Below the pieces are notes generated by a model. That model was not told where the DNA came from. It searched no databases and worked only from the letters and a program-made list of their open reading frames with translations. Shown piece by piece: positions 29,731 through 39,823 of a stretch of 64,000 nt of DNA. Position 1 is the stretch's first letter. Every line of letters starts with the position of its first letter. Origin of the DNA: Defluviitaleaceae bacterium (GTDB taxonomy: Bacteria > Bacillota > Clostridia > Lachnospirales > WRAX01); the NCBI GenBank assembly GCA_009784575.1, contig WRBK01000004.1, positions 1 to 64,000 of the forward strand, written 5' to 3'. The translations under genes and the position numbers were made by a program.

Positions 29731-30371
29731 TTGGCGATGGTAAATATGCTGGGAAAAAGTTAAGGTATTTGGTGTGCTTCGGAAACTTGCAAACTTCAAT
29801 TCTTCCATTATCATGTGTAAACTCAATTCTGTCTTCTGAGATTAAGAATGTGCCAGAATAGGTTATTCTAAGCAAGGCTTGGGGCAGTTCTCCTGCTACC
29901 AAATATACACCAGAGCCGATACGGACTACAGCTTCATCGGCTAAATGGGCCCTCCCCACTGTGGACCGACTTGAGTCTGCCAAGGACGCTAGGATATCCA
30001 ATGATTATTATGCCAAGCCTTTCTGTCTGGCAAATCATCAACCATAGATGTGCCTAAGAGGCTATTTGAATCTTGCATATACCATGTACCCTCAAGTTTT
30101 GTTATATATGTTGCGGCTTCGATCTCCGCTTCCGCATCTGTCGATTTGTTATCATTTTGCTGGCTATATTGCTCAAACTCAAGTTCATCAACCATTTGGA
30201 AAAGCATTTCAATTTCGACACTTTGGGATGATACCAAAGACCGCAATGTGTCAATTTCTGCTTGCATTTCTGATATTGTATCATATGAGCCACTATCTGC
30301 ATTTGAATCACATCCAGACAGTGCCAAAGATTAGCAAGTACGATGCAAACCCCACTAACAATCTTCTCATT
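29714..30371 (-). pseudogene. lipoprotein, probably frameshifted twice
   Basis: MRRLLVGFASYLLIF (30371 end) | LALSGCDSNADSGS lipobox frame | third frame IGSGVYLVAGELPQALLRITYSGTFLISEDRIEFTHDNGR. Confidence 0.6.
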
Positions 30372-30410
30372 TTTATAAAACCCTCCTAAAATTACGTTAT
30401 ATATTTTACA

Positions 30411-30423
30411 GGGGGGGGGGGGG
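30411..30423. repeat. poly-G(13)/poly-C tract upstream of lipoprotein gene
   Basis: ggggggggggggg mononucleotide run. Confidence 0.95.
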
Positions 30424-30461
30424 AAATAGTTATTTGATTTTTTTAATAAAATTGTAATATC

Positions 30462-30498
30462 AAAAAATCTTCTGCCTGTTTATGCAGAAGATTTTTTG
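30462..30498 (-). terminator. Rho-independent terminator after anti-sigma gene
   Basis: AAAAAATCTTCTGC...GCAGAAGATTTTTT. Confidence 0.9.
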
Positions 30499-30524
30499 GG
30501 TTGAACATGGAACTGTATTTATTT

Positions 30525-31337
30525 CTACTGTAACGACTCCGCCATAGCAATCAACTCAGCATCTGTCAACTGCCCTTGGCTCAAAAACATATACAACACA
30601 TCGTCTATAAGCAAGCTCAAAATATTATCATCAATGATAGCCTCGTGACCACCTATTTCAATTTCACGAATATTTGGAGATGCAGTCATCATAAAGCCTG
30701 TTTCTTCGGTAACATAGCGGATTGACAAAGAAAATTCGTTGGTGCCATCGCTAAAGACCGCGCTCATGAACATATTTGCACCATATTGCGATAGCTCCTC
30801 CAATGTTTCTACGAAAAAGTGGATGTGGTCGAGCTCAAAGCCGTCTGGAAGATTGGCAGGCAGCATTACATCTGTGATAAAATGGCTTTTGCCTTCGTAT
30901 ATATCAGTAAATGTTAGCCAGTCTGGCTGTGTCCAGCTATCCCAACTATATGAGGTAATACGCTCAAGTTCGCCTGCATCAATCATATTCTGTATCTCTT
31001 CTTCTGTAAGCTCTGGACCTCTCACGAAATGCTGACCTTCTGGTATAAGTTCAAAATTCACATGTTCGCCTAGCGTTATATTTCTAAAATAATTTATGAC
31101 ATCTTGCCCAAAAACCACGGCAGACATGGATAGGATAAGTACCAAGCATGCTGCAATAACAACTGGCTTTCTAACTCTCACTCTTCTTTCATTCATATAA
31201 TTCTCCCTCTCTTCGTTTAAAATTGGTAGTTTGGTTTGCAAGGCTACAAGATTTGCTGCCTTGTTTTTGCTTTCGGAAGAAAAATCCGTTCGACCATGCT
31301 CTTTTATAAATTTTTTGACTAAATCCTCTTGTCTCAT
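30525..31337 (-). CDS. anti-sigma-factor-like membrane protein with DUF4367-like C-terminus
   Basis: single TM (VVIAACLVLILSMSAVVFG), cotranscribed downstream of ECF sigma. Confidence 0.7.
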   Translation of the reverse strand: MRQEDLVKKFIKEHGRTDFSSESKNKAANLVALQTKLPILNEERENYMNERRVRVRKPVVIAACLVLILSMSAVVFGQDVINYFRNITLGEHVNFELIPEGQHFVRGPELTEEEIQNMIDAGELERITSYSWDSWTQPDWLTFTDIYEGKSHFITDVMLPANLPDGFELDHIHFFVETLEELSQYGANMFMSAVFSDGTNEFSLSIRYVTEETGFMMTASPNIREIEIGGHEAIIDDNILSLLIDDVLYMFLSQGQLTDAELIAMAESLQ

Positions 31338-31909
31338 AGCTTCTCCTCCCTCTTCATAATCTTTTTTAGTTTGATAATAGCGCGATTGGCTATTGTTGCT
31401 ACATTTGTATTGCTCACGCCCATTATATCTGCGATTTCGCTATTTCTTAGGTCGGTTGCAAATTTCATAGATAATATTTGCCGCTCCTTATCTTTTAGAG
31501 CTGACATTGCTCGCATCAAGGCTCTATTGGTTTCGTTAAAGACGACCACATCTTCTGGCTGGCGAGCAAGCGATGCTAACTCTACAACATCATCTAACGG
31601 AACAAATGTTTTGCGCTTTTTAGCTCTAAAGTAGTCTACTATAGTATTTTTTGCGATACCTATGAGCCATGCCTGCACTGGTGCTAGATGAGGTCTGTAA
31701 GTATCATATCGCTTGATAGCATTAATGAAAACATCATTAGCCAGCTCTTCAGCATCAAAATGGTTATTAATTCTAAAGCAAATATAATTGTGTACATTGT
31801 CGTAATGCTCATTGTATATTGCTTCCAAAAGTGTTGCATTCATTTGCGGCAATGCATGTTGTTTGCGAACGCTTGCTGTCAGTGGCGCCACTTCTTTATA
31901 GGCGTTCAT
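31334..31909 (-). CDS. ECF-type RNA polymerase sigma factor
   Basis: YNEHYDNVHNYICFRINNHFDAEELANDVFINAIKRYDTY; sigma-70 region 4 HTH. Confidence 0.92.
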   Translation of the reverse strand: MNAYKEVAPLTASVRKQHALPQMNATLLEAIYNEHYDNVHNYICFRINNHFDAEELANDVFINAIKRYDTYRPHLAPVQAWLIGIAKNTIVDYFRAKKRKTFVPLDDVVELASLARQPEDVVVFNETNRALMRAMSALKDKERQILSMKFATDLRNSEIADIMGVSNTNVATIANRAIIKLKKIMKREEKL

Positions 31910-32058
31910 GCAATCCCCCTTCCTTGGTTTTGGATTTGCTTCTCAATAGGGTATACGTAAAAAAATCATTTTTGTCACAAGAAAATTTTGGCTTTACTGT
32001 TACGGGGGTTTCTGTTATAATTTTTTAGTGATTTTATTATGTAGAAATGGTGATTAAA

Positions 32059-32607
32059 CTTATGAAAACTAGAGAGCTTGTGCTTGCGGCACTATTTATA
32101 GCTATTGTATATCTTGCCACGGCACATTTGCGCATACCTTCACCTGATGTTACGGGGGCGGGTCAGGTGCATACAGGTACGGCTGTTGTGTTTATTGTAT
32201 CTATAGTGTTTGGGGCTAAGATGGGGGCTATTAGCTCGTTTGGCATGGTTTTATTTAATCTTACATGGGGGCTGGTGCCATGGGCTCCTATTAATTTGAT
32301 AAGCCGCCCTATTATGGCTTTTATTTTTGCTAAAATTGCGCATTCTGGTGGCGCGGGCGGAAAAAAATTGCCCCGAAACATACTTGCTGCTCTTGTGGGC
32401 GGCGTATGGCTTGTTGCCACTATGTATGCGGGGCAGATTATTATGTTCGGTGTGCCTTGGGTGATTCCTGCTGCTTTTATTCCTAATAATATAGCGCAGA
32501 TAGTGCTTGCCATTGTGCTTGGTTTACCTATGATTCGGGTGTTACAAAAGTATAAATTCAATGACCATCCTGCGCCAAAGCACACCCCTCCAAAATCTGA
32601 GGATTAA
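32059..32607 (+). CDS. ECF transporter S component
   Basis: six hydrophobic segments; RELVLAALFIAIVYLATAHLRIP. Confidence 0.75.
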   Translation, partial: LMKTRELVLAALFIAIVYLATAHLRIPSPDVTGAGQVHTGTAVVFIVSIVFGAKMGAISSFGMVLFNLTWGLVPWAPINLISRPIMAFIFAKIAHSGGAGGKKLPRNILAALVGGVWLVATMYAGQIIMFGVPWVIPAAFIPNNIAQIVLAIVLGLPMIRVLQKYKFNDHPAPKHTPPKSED

Positions 32608-34244
32608 TGCGGGATATGCGAGTGCGGATAAATTTTGGATAGTGGCAAAACCTTATTGCATAGATTTTTTAAAACATAGTCACTATGAGTGACCACAATT
32701 AGGATTTTGCCTTTTTGCTTCAGCAGGGTTTTTAGATTTTCAACAATTTGGGCTTCTGTGGCTAGGTCTAGGTCAGATGTTGGCTCGTCTAGCACTAGGA
32801 TGTCATAGTCACAGGCAAGCGCACGAGCCAGACCCATACGCTGTCTTTCGCCTCCAGAGAGGTTTTTTGCGTTATCATCCAAGTTAATATCGCCCAATGC
32901 GCAAAATTTGGCTAACGCATCTATTCTTTCGCTAGGGATATCTTTACCAAAGCGTATGTTTTCGCGTATGCTTGCATCAAAAGCGAACACTTCTTGAGAT
33001 AACACCGCCACGCGTTCAAGATAGCTCTCGGGGTTGAAACCCTCGCGGTCTTTGCCATTTACAAGCACCTTGCCTAATGTAGGCACGAGCTGTCGCTTTA
33101 ACAAGCGCAAGAATGTTGTCTTGCCTGTGCCAGAAGGACCAATGATAGCTAGCGCATCCCCTTCGCTTATATCAAAGCAAACATCTGTAAGGACTTCATG
33201 TTCGTCATTACCATCATAACTATAGCTAATATCAACAAATTCAAGCGACTGTATTTTTTTAACTTCCTCTAAATTGCTGTAATTGTTGTCATCATGACTG
33301 GTGTCTAGGAGTTCCTCAAGGCGACCTTCCACGGCACGAGCGGTCTGTAGGCTAATATTAAAGTCGGCTAAGCTTTTGATGGGATAGCTAAGGCGAGGCA
33401 AAAATAGGAAAAATGCGACAATTCCACCCATTGTAATATAGCCCGTGGTGGCAAGACCAATACCAATCAAAACAGCGATAACTGGTATTATGGACATGAT
33501 GCTATCTGTAGCGGAATACGCAAGGGCTTGCCATTTGCGTAGGCGTATCAAAAACCCCTCGTATTTTTCTACGGCATGTTCGAAATGTTTATCAAAATAA
33601 CTCTCGGCATTGTATAACTGTATTGTGTTTATGCCCATCAGGGTCTCATTTGCGGTATTTAGTAGCTCAGAAAAGCCCTCGCGTTCATGCTTTGATGTTT
33701 TGCGCAAAAGTTTGTTTATGCGTGCATATATCAGATAAAACAAGCCGCATAGCCCGACCACCACAAAAGTTTTCTCCATATGCATACTGGTTAAAAATGC
33801 GAGTATTATAACGATGTGCAGGATATTTAGACATAGCATAGGCATCATTGATAATTTTGCCTTGGCGTAATATTCGGCATCGTGTATCACTTTGTTTTCG
33901 ATATCGCCAACGGAATGCTCCATAAAAAACCTATAATCCTTATGCAAAACATTAGAAAATAGGTAGCTGCGTACCATACCAGCACCTGTGTATAGCATCT
34001 TGTACCAGAAAAAATCCTGTGTCCAGTCCAAAAAGAAATATACGACCAAAACACCAACAGTTATAGCGATTAGATGCAATGCATTTTCACCGCCTGTTGT
34101 GTTTAGGTCATCTGCCAGCATAGATATTAAGTATGGCGGCAATAAAGAAACCAATATGTTAATTGCTTTTAAGGTTATTGCGCCATAGCGAAAAGCAAAA
34201 AGCGGGCGCAAAATTTGGTTGATTCTTGTACTAAGTTTGGGCAT
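32604..34244 (-). CDS. ABC exporter (fused TMD-NBD)
   Basis: IIGPSGTGKTTFLRLLKR Walker A; LSGGERQRMGLARALACDYDILVLDEPTSDLD. Confidence 0.92.
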   Translation of the reverse strand: MPKLSTRINQILRPLFAFRYGAITLKAINILVSLLPPYLISMLADDLNTTGGENALHLIAITVGVLVVYFFLDWTQDFFWYKMLYTGAGMVRSYLFSNVLHKDYRFFMEHSVGDIENKVIHDAEYYAKAKLSMMPMLCLNILHIVIILAFLTSMHMEKTFVVVGLCGLFYLIYARINKLLRKTSKHEREGFSELLNTANETLMGINTIQLYNAESYFDKHFEHAVEKYEGFLIRLRKWQALAYSATDSIMSIIPVIAVLIGIGLATTGYITMGGIVAFFLFLPRLSYPIKSLADFNISLQTARAVEGRLEELLDTSHDDNNYSNLEEVKKIQSLEFVDISYSYDGNDEHEVLTDVCFDISEGDALAIIGPSGTGKTTFLRLLKRQLVPTLGKVLVNGKDREGFNPESYLERVAVLSQEVFAFDASIRENIRFGKDIPSERIDALAKFCALGDINLDDNAKNLSGGERQRMGLARALACDYDILVLDEPTSDLDLATEAQIVENLKTLLKQKGKILIVVTHSDYVLKNLCNKVLPLSKIYPHSHIPH

Positions 34245-34320
34245 ATCTAATGCCTCCTTTGAAAAATTTAAGATTAAAACATACCATATATTGAAAGACT
34301 TGTCAAGGGGGAAAATTTGC

Positions 34321-35379
34321 ATGGGTTCTATATTTGGAGATATATTTCGTGTGGCAACTTTTGGTGAAAGCCATGGTATGGCTATAGGATGTGTGATAGA
34401 CGGCTGTCCGTCAGGTCTTGCGCTTGATGTACAGGATTTTGTTGAGGATATGGCTAGGCGCGCACCAGGGAATTCGCAATATGCCAGCAAGCGTAAAGAG
34501 CCAGATAATGTGGAAATTTTGTCTGGTGTGTTTGAGGGCATGACGACAGGTGCGCCAATAGCATTGTTAATATATAATCGTGACCAAAAATCTGCTGACT
34601 ATGATGACCTTGCACGGGTTTTTAGGGCTGGGCATGGTGATTATACATATATAGCAAAATATGGGTTACGTGACCATCGCGGCGGCGGGCGCGCCTCGGG
34701 TAGAGAGACTTCGGCAAGAGTGGCGGCGGGTGTGGTGGCTAAAAAAATTTTAGCAGAGCTTGGCGCAACTGCTACCTCGCATGTAGCGGCTATTGGTCGC
34801 GTGGAAATAGCTGATGGCGAGGATTTTACGCAAAATAAAGAGGCAGTTGCACATTTGGATGACTGCATAGCGGCGGGGGATTCTATTGGCTCTGCTGTTG
34901 TGTGTAAGATAAATGGCTTACCTACGGGGATTGGCGTGCCCGTGGCAGATAAACTCTCTGCTGACCTTGCTAAGGCTATGATGAGCATTGGCGGGGCTGT
35001 TGGCGTGGAGTTTGGCGCAGGGTTTGCATCTGTAGCTAGACGTGGCAGCGAAAATAATGATGGCTTTGCTTGGTGCGATGGCAAATTGGTAAAGACAAGC
35101 AATAATGCGGGCGGCATAATGGCAGGGATAAGCGATGGGGCGGAAATATATATGAAGATAGGCTTTAAGCCGCCATCGTCCATAGCTATGATGCAAAAAA
35201 CCGCAACGATAGATGGTGATAATATAGAAATAGCAATAAAAGGTCGTCATGACCCCGTGATAGCACCACGCGCTTGCGCGGTGGTAGGAGCAATGGCGGC
35301 TATTGTGGTGGTTAATCATGTTTTTGGTGGGCTTAGTGATACGATGGAGAAGGTGAAGAGGTTGTTCGTATTAGGTTAG
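34321..35379 (+). CDS. aroC: chorismate synthase
   Basis: GDIFRVATFGESHGMAIGCVIDGCPSG; RGGGRASGRETSARVAAG. Confidence 0.96.
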   Translation: MGSIFGDIFRVATFGESHGMAIGCVIDGCPSGLALDVQDFVEDMARRAPGNSQYASKRKEPDNVEILSGVFEGMTTGAPIALLIYNRDQKSADYDDLARVFRAGHGDYTYIAKYGLRDHRGGGRASGRETSARVAAGVVAKKILAELGATATSHVAAIGRVEIADGEDFTQNKEAVAHLDDCIAAGDSIGSAVVCKINGLPTGIGVPVADKLSADLAKAMMSIGGAVGVEFGAGFASVARRGSENNDGFAWCDGKLVKTSNNAGGIMAGISDGAEIYMKIGFKPPSSIAMMQKTATIDGDNIEIAIKGRHDPVIAPRACAVVGAMAAIVVVNHVFGGLSDTMEKVKRLFVLG

Positions 35380-35449
35380 TTATTTATATGCAGACACCTT
35401 CTTTAATCTTGATGAGTAACTATTACATAGTGAACATACTATAGTGTTT

Positions 35450-35479
35450 TGCAACTATAAAGTTGTGTTTCGCTATAAT
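35450..35479 (+). promoter_or_regulatory. promoter of R-M island with palindromic operator-like site
   Basis: TTGCAA-N18-TATAAT; AACT-ATAA-AGTT palindrome 35453-35464 lies in the -35/spacer region; ACTATAGT at 35438-35445. Confidence 0.55.
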
Positions 35480-35520
35480 ATGTGCTATACTGTATCTCGT
35501 GGGGGTTTGCGATAGTGACC

Positions 35521-35703
35521 ATGGACGAGATTTTGAAAGCAGCCCGCAAGGAATTGAATATTTCGCAAGAAGCTCTTGCTTGGGATTTGAGTGTTAGCTA
35601 CACCGCTCTCAATCGTTGGAGGGACAACCATTCTAAGCTGAGCAAACTTGCGATGTTGCAAATAAAGATTATTGCATTAGCAAAGGCATTTCTGCCGAGG
35701 TAG
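35521..35703 (+). CDS. short HTH (XRE-like) protein, candidate R-M controller
   Basis: MDEILKAARKELNISQEALAWDLSVSYTALNRWRDNHSKLS. Confidence 0.65.
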   Translation: MDEILKAARKELNISQEALAWDLSVSYTALNRWRDNHSKLSKLAMLQIKIIALAKAFLPR

Positions 35704-35777
35704 TTACGGCGTTGGGACAAAATAAATTATAGAGGTAGGAACATAAGATGTTGCAAAGCTAAAGGAGCACTATTCAA

Positions 35778-36860
35778 ATGAGAAAACAAAGTTTAATAGG
35801 CTTGTCTTTGTTCGCGGGAGCAGGAATCGGAGAAACATATCTATCGCAAGCAGGTGTAAATATAATAGTTGCTAATGAACTCGTACCTCGACGAGCGGAA
35901 CTGCATAGGCATATTTACCCTAATTGCAATATGGTTTGTGGTGATATAACTAATGAAAATGTTTTCGAAGAAATAATGTCAGCCTGTAACTCTAAAATTG
36001 ATTTTCTCATAGCCTCGCCGCCATGTCAAGGATTGAGCGTAGCAGGGAAAAACCGAAAACAAAGTCAAATGCAAGACGATGATAGGAATTATTTATTCAC
36101 TCATGTAGTGAAAGCTATAAAACGCCTTTCGCCTGATTATATTCTCATAGAGAATGTGCCTATGTTGTTAAAAGTGAAAATAATATACGACGGCAAGTTG
36201 TGTCCAATTGAAGAAATACTGTGCTTTGAGTTTGGCGAAAAATATGACATAACATCCGCTGTATTAGATGCGGCTGATTATGGTGTTCCGCAAACAAGAC
36301 TTCGTGCTATTATAAAAATGAAATGCAAAGGCACTTCTTGGAACTTCCCGTGCAAAGTAATTGAAAAGGTTACAGTAAAAGATGCTATAGGGCATTTGCC
36401 GTCTTTAGAATCGGGAGAAAGTTCGAATATAAAGTGGCATTATGCACGAAAACATACTTCTGATAATGTTTTATGGATGAAACATACACCGACAGGCAAA
36501 ACCGCTTTTTGCAACGAGGAATATTTCCCCAAGAAAAAAGACGGAACACGCATCAAAGGCTATGAATCATCATACAGGCGAATAAGATGGGATGTACCGT
36601 CGCCGACCATAACCATCAGGAACGACTGCATAGCTTCTCAAAGAAATGTTCACCCAGGGAGATTATTAGAAGACGGAACATATTCCGATGCACGAGCATT
36701 GACTGTGTTAGAAATAATGCTACTAAACTCTTTGCCTGTGGATTGGAATATACCCGACAACACACCAGAGATTTTAATCAGACAATGTATCGGTGAATCA
36801 ATACCGCCATTGATGATAAAAGAAATCGCAAAAATGATAGGAGTGAAGTCAGATGAGTAA
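35778..36860 (+). CDS. DNA (cytosine-5) methyltransferase 1
   Basis: LSLFAGAGIGETYL motif I; ASPPCQGLSVAGKNR motif IV; YILIENVPML motif VI. Confidence 0.95.
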   Translation: MRKQSLIGLSLFAGAGIGETYLSQAGVNIIVANELVPRRAELHRHIYPNCNMVCGDITNENVFEEIMSACNSKIDFLIASPPCQGLSVAGKNRKQSQMQDDDRNYLFTHVVKAIKRLSPDYILIENVPMLLKVKIIYDGKLCPIEEILCFEFGEKYDITSAVLDAADYGVPQTRLRAIIKMKCKGTSWNFPCKVIEKVTVKDAIGHLPSLESGESSNIKWHYARKHTSDNVLWMKHTPTGKTAFCNEEYFPKKKDGTRIKGYESSYRRIRWDVPSPTITIRNDCIASQRNVHPGRLLEDGTYSDARALTVLEIMLLNSLPVDWNIPDNTPEILIRQCIGESIPPLMIKEIAKMIGVKSDE

Positions 36861-37920
36861 AAAACTTAAAGCTGTATCTTTGTTTTCGAGCGCGGGCATA
36901 GCCGAATTGCTCCTCGACGACACTTTTCTTGAAGTTGCTGTTGCAAACGAGCTCGTGCCGCAGCGCGCTAAATGTTTTTCGCATTTTTATCCTAGTGCAG
37001 ATATGATTTGTGGTGATATAGCTGATGACTATGTAAAAGAAAATATTATCAAAAAATCAAATGTCGCTGAAGCAACGGTTCTTATCGCAACACCTCCGTG
37101 TCAAGGGTTAAGCACTATAGGAAAAAATAAAAAGCAAGAGCATTATGAAACAGATAAGCGCAATTTTTTGGTGCTTGAAATGCTGGATATAATTGATAAA
37201 TGCGACTTTGATTATGTCCTAATCGAGAATGTGCCAAAATTTTTAGATATGTATTTTCCGTACGAAAATGATTATTTGAAACTTGTTGATATACTTAAAA
37301 ATAGATATACTGAAAAATATGAAGTTGATGGCTCTGTGTTAAATGCTAAGGATTACGGTGTCTGCCAACTGCGTCCACGTGTGATTATAAGACTTTATAA
37401 GAAGGGGTTGAAGTGGTCTCTCCCAAAAAAAGAAACAGAAATACCTCTCTCGACAGCTATAAGTCATTTGCCTTCTTTGGAGGCTGGTGAAGACTCGGGA
37501 ATTCCACTGCATTATGCAAAGAATGTAAATGAGCGTTCAATATTAGCTTTAAGGCATACGCCAACGGGCAAGAGTGCGATATATAATGAAGTCCATTATC
37601 CTAAAAAAGAAGATGGCTCTCGAATCAGCGGGCAACATAATACTTACAAACGTGTTTCTTGGGATATGCCTTGCCCTGCTCGAACTACTTACAGCGGTAG
37701 TGTGAGTTCTCATAATAATGTGCATCCAGGAAGACTTTTGCCCGACGGAACTTATTCTGATGCGCGAGTTTTTACTTTATTGGAAACATATATTATTTCG
37801 TCAATTCCTGAATCTGTCCGCTTTCCTGAATGGGCATCAGAAACTTTTATAAGAACTATGATAGGAGAGGCAATTCCGCCAAAATTGCTAACCAAAATCA
37901 TAGAAGGGATTGGTGTATAA
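36853..37920 (+). CDS. DNA (cytosine-5) methyltransferase 2
   Basis: VSLFSSAGIAELLL; ATPPCQGLSTIGKNK; YVLIENVPKF. Confidence 0.95.
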   Translation: MSKKLKAVSLFSSAGIAELLLDDTFLEVAVANELVPQRAKCFSHFYPSADMICGDIADDYVKENIIKKSNVAEATVLIATPPCQGLSTIGKNKKQEHYETDKRNFLVLEMLDIIDKCDFDYVLIENVPKFLDMYFPYENDYLKLVDILKNRYTEKYEVDGSVLNAKDYGVCQLRPRVIIRLYKKGLKWSLPKKETEIPLSTAISHLPSLEAGEDSGIPLHYAKNVNERSILALRHTPTGKSAIYNEVHYPKKEDGSRISGQHNTYKRVSWDMPCPARTTYSGSVSSHNNVHPGRLLPDGTYSDARVFTLLETYIISSIPESVRFPEWASETFIRTMIGEAIPPKLLTKIIEGIGV

Positions 37921-37922
37921 GC

Positions 37923-39389
37923 GTGCCGAAAATGGTTAAGCGCGATAGAATAATACTTTATAAACACACTTGCAACTTTGAGTTAATTAAAGCAGTTGCC
38001 ATGGATATTAAAAACGCTTGTAAAACTGATATTTCTGTTGCTCAGCGTTATAAAATGCAAGACAGGCTTACCGCTTTGGACTTATACAAAACACGCAATC
38101 TAAAAGAAAAGCCGCTTGATGCGATAGGGCATCGTATAAACACTCTTGAATATTGGATGTTCGGCTACGAATACAAAGAAAACAAGAGCAAGCGGTTTAT
38201 GTTCGGTCCGCTTGGAAACTTGTTTTTAAAGTACATAAATGATGACGAAAAATTGCGTAAAATATTTATTACTATGTTGTTTGCTTTCCAATTTGAGCAT
38301 CAGGGGAGCGGAACGAGTAAAAATATTCAACTTTTCTTATTTAGACTATTGTTTCAGTTGTTATGCGACGATAGGCTTGGCGGCAAACTATATCATCGTG
38401 AAGTGGAATACTTGATACTTGTTTCCGTAAAAAAAATTGATTACAGCAGTTATGAAAAACTGGTAAAAGACATCCTTGCACTCCGTGATAAAAGCGACGA
38501 AGACATGGCAACAATGTTCAAGAAAGATGAACACACCTTTGTAAATTCGGTTCACGAGTGGGAGTATTTTACTGTTACGTTATTTTCGCAAATCGGCATA
38601 ATCAATGAGTTTAAGGGTGAGCCGATATGCAAGTTATTCCATCCTACAAAAACTAATTCCAAAAGCGTTCCTACGGCAAGAACTGTGACAAATGGACATA
38701 TCACTCTTGCTGACGAACATAAGGATTTCGTAAAGCGTATGCTCGCTGTGTACAGTTATGCTGAAATGCCACTTCGTCTTGATGACCCTGAGCGAATGAA
38801 ATATGATGTAATCAAGGAAATTTACAGCTTTTATCCAAAGCTGCTGCTTGATGAACTTGGAGAAACAGACGAATTGAGTTCGTTGCTTGAATTACCTAAA
38901 ATGATTGAAGAATATTCTAAAAATCCGCAAAATAATACTGCCTATAAGTTTGAGGAAGTATTGGAAGAAGGGTTCAATATGTTTGTAAATGTGGATGCTA
39001 AGAGAATCGGCGGAGCTGGCAATACGGACATTGAGTGTCTTTATATCACCAACAAAAAGAAATTTGCGGTTGATGCAAAATCTACAGTGAACAAATTGTT
39101 GGGAGTAAACGCTGGTCGTTTGCGCGAACACAGAGAGAAAATTGGTGGTGAATATACAATTGTTGTTACGCCAAGATATGCGCCTGCTACGATTAGCGAT
39201 ATCAAAGGACAGAACATAGTAATTTTACTCGCAAGTACATTTGCCGAATATCTGTATAATCATATTTTCCATGAGGTAAGGGAAATTGATTATGCTGATT
39301 TTTATGATGTCATTATAAACAATCTCGGCAGTGATATAAGCAAATTGATATCGAATGTAACCATTGAAAAGTTTGCTGCTACGGGATGA
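37923..39389 (+). CDS. type II (probably type IIS) restriction endonuclease
   Basis: Linked to two m5C MTases; PD-(D/E)xK-like TDIECLYITNKKKFAVDAKST in C-terminal half. Confidence 0.75.
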   Translation: MPKMVKRDRIILYKHTCNFELIKAVAMDIKNACKTDISVAQRYKMQDRLTALDLYKTRNLKEKPLDAIGHRINTLEYWMFGYEYKENKSKRFMFGPLGNLFLKYINDDEKLRKIFITMLFAFQFEHQGSGTSKNIQLFLFRLLFQLLCDDRLGGKLYHREVEYLILVSVKKIDYSSYEKLVKDILALRDKSDEDMATMFKKDEHTFVNSVHEWEYFTVTLFSQIGIINEFKGEPICKLFHPTKTNSKSVPTARTVTNGHITLADEHKDFVKRMLAVYSYAEMPLRLDDPERMKYDVIKEIYSFYPKLLLDELGETDELSSLLELPKMIEEYSKNPQNNTAYKFEEVLEEGFNMFVNVDAKRIGGAGNTDIECLYITNKKKFAVDAKSTVNKLLGVNAGRLREHREKIGGEYTIVVTPRYAPATISDIKGQNIVILLASTFAEYLYNHIFHEVREIDYADFYDVIINNLGSDISKLISNVTIEKFAATG

Positions 39390-39772
39390 TAAATTGAGAG
39401 ATATTAAAACAAAGGGGATTTTGTGATTAATTCTTAGCATTGTCCATGATGAAAACCCATAAAATGCTCCATTGATTCAAAGACTGACGGAAAGTTGAGC
39501 GGGCTTACATCAACTGGGGAATGAATGGTGTCCATGGAATACCAATTGAAAAAGAATAAAACAACACTTATTGTAGATAGAGTTAATAGTGCGCAAAACA
39601 TAATGGCATCGGGGGCTGGATGTGGGTTAGATAACGCCACCACCCTCTGGCGACTTTATAATGCCTTCCAGCGGTATAATCACTTGCCTTGCCCCACAAT
39701 TCAAGCAATAATATCATGCAAAAAATGGCAAACAAAATCGGGAAATATTATGGGAATGTAATATTTATGTAT

Positions 39773-39818
39773 AGAACCTCCCTACTGCACCATTTTTGGG
39801 TGCTGAGGGTGGTTCTTG
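39773..39818. other. strong hairpin downstream of exosporium-like gene
   Basis: AGAACCtCCCTactgCACC...GGTGctgAGGGtGGTTCT. Confidence 0.6.
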
Positions 39819-39823
39819 TTCAA

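Noticed and set aside
34219-34320. Upstream extension of the aroC ORF
   Set aside because: Conserved chorismate synthase start (MGSIFGDIFRVATFGESHG) is at 34321 with an upstream AAGGGGGA RBS.
37830-37922. ORF-track start of the restriction endonuclease inside MTase 2
   Set aside because: Would overlap the MTase by 91 nt; GTG 37923 or ATG 37932 is more economical.
39434-39761. Short overlapping ORFs downstream of the restriction endonuclease
   Set aside because: No RBS, no recognisable domain, opposing frames overlap; probably non-coding or remnant sequence.
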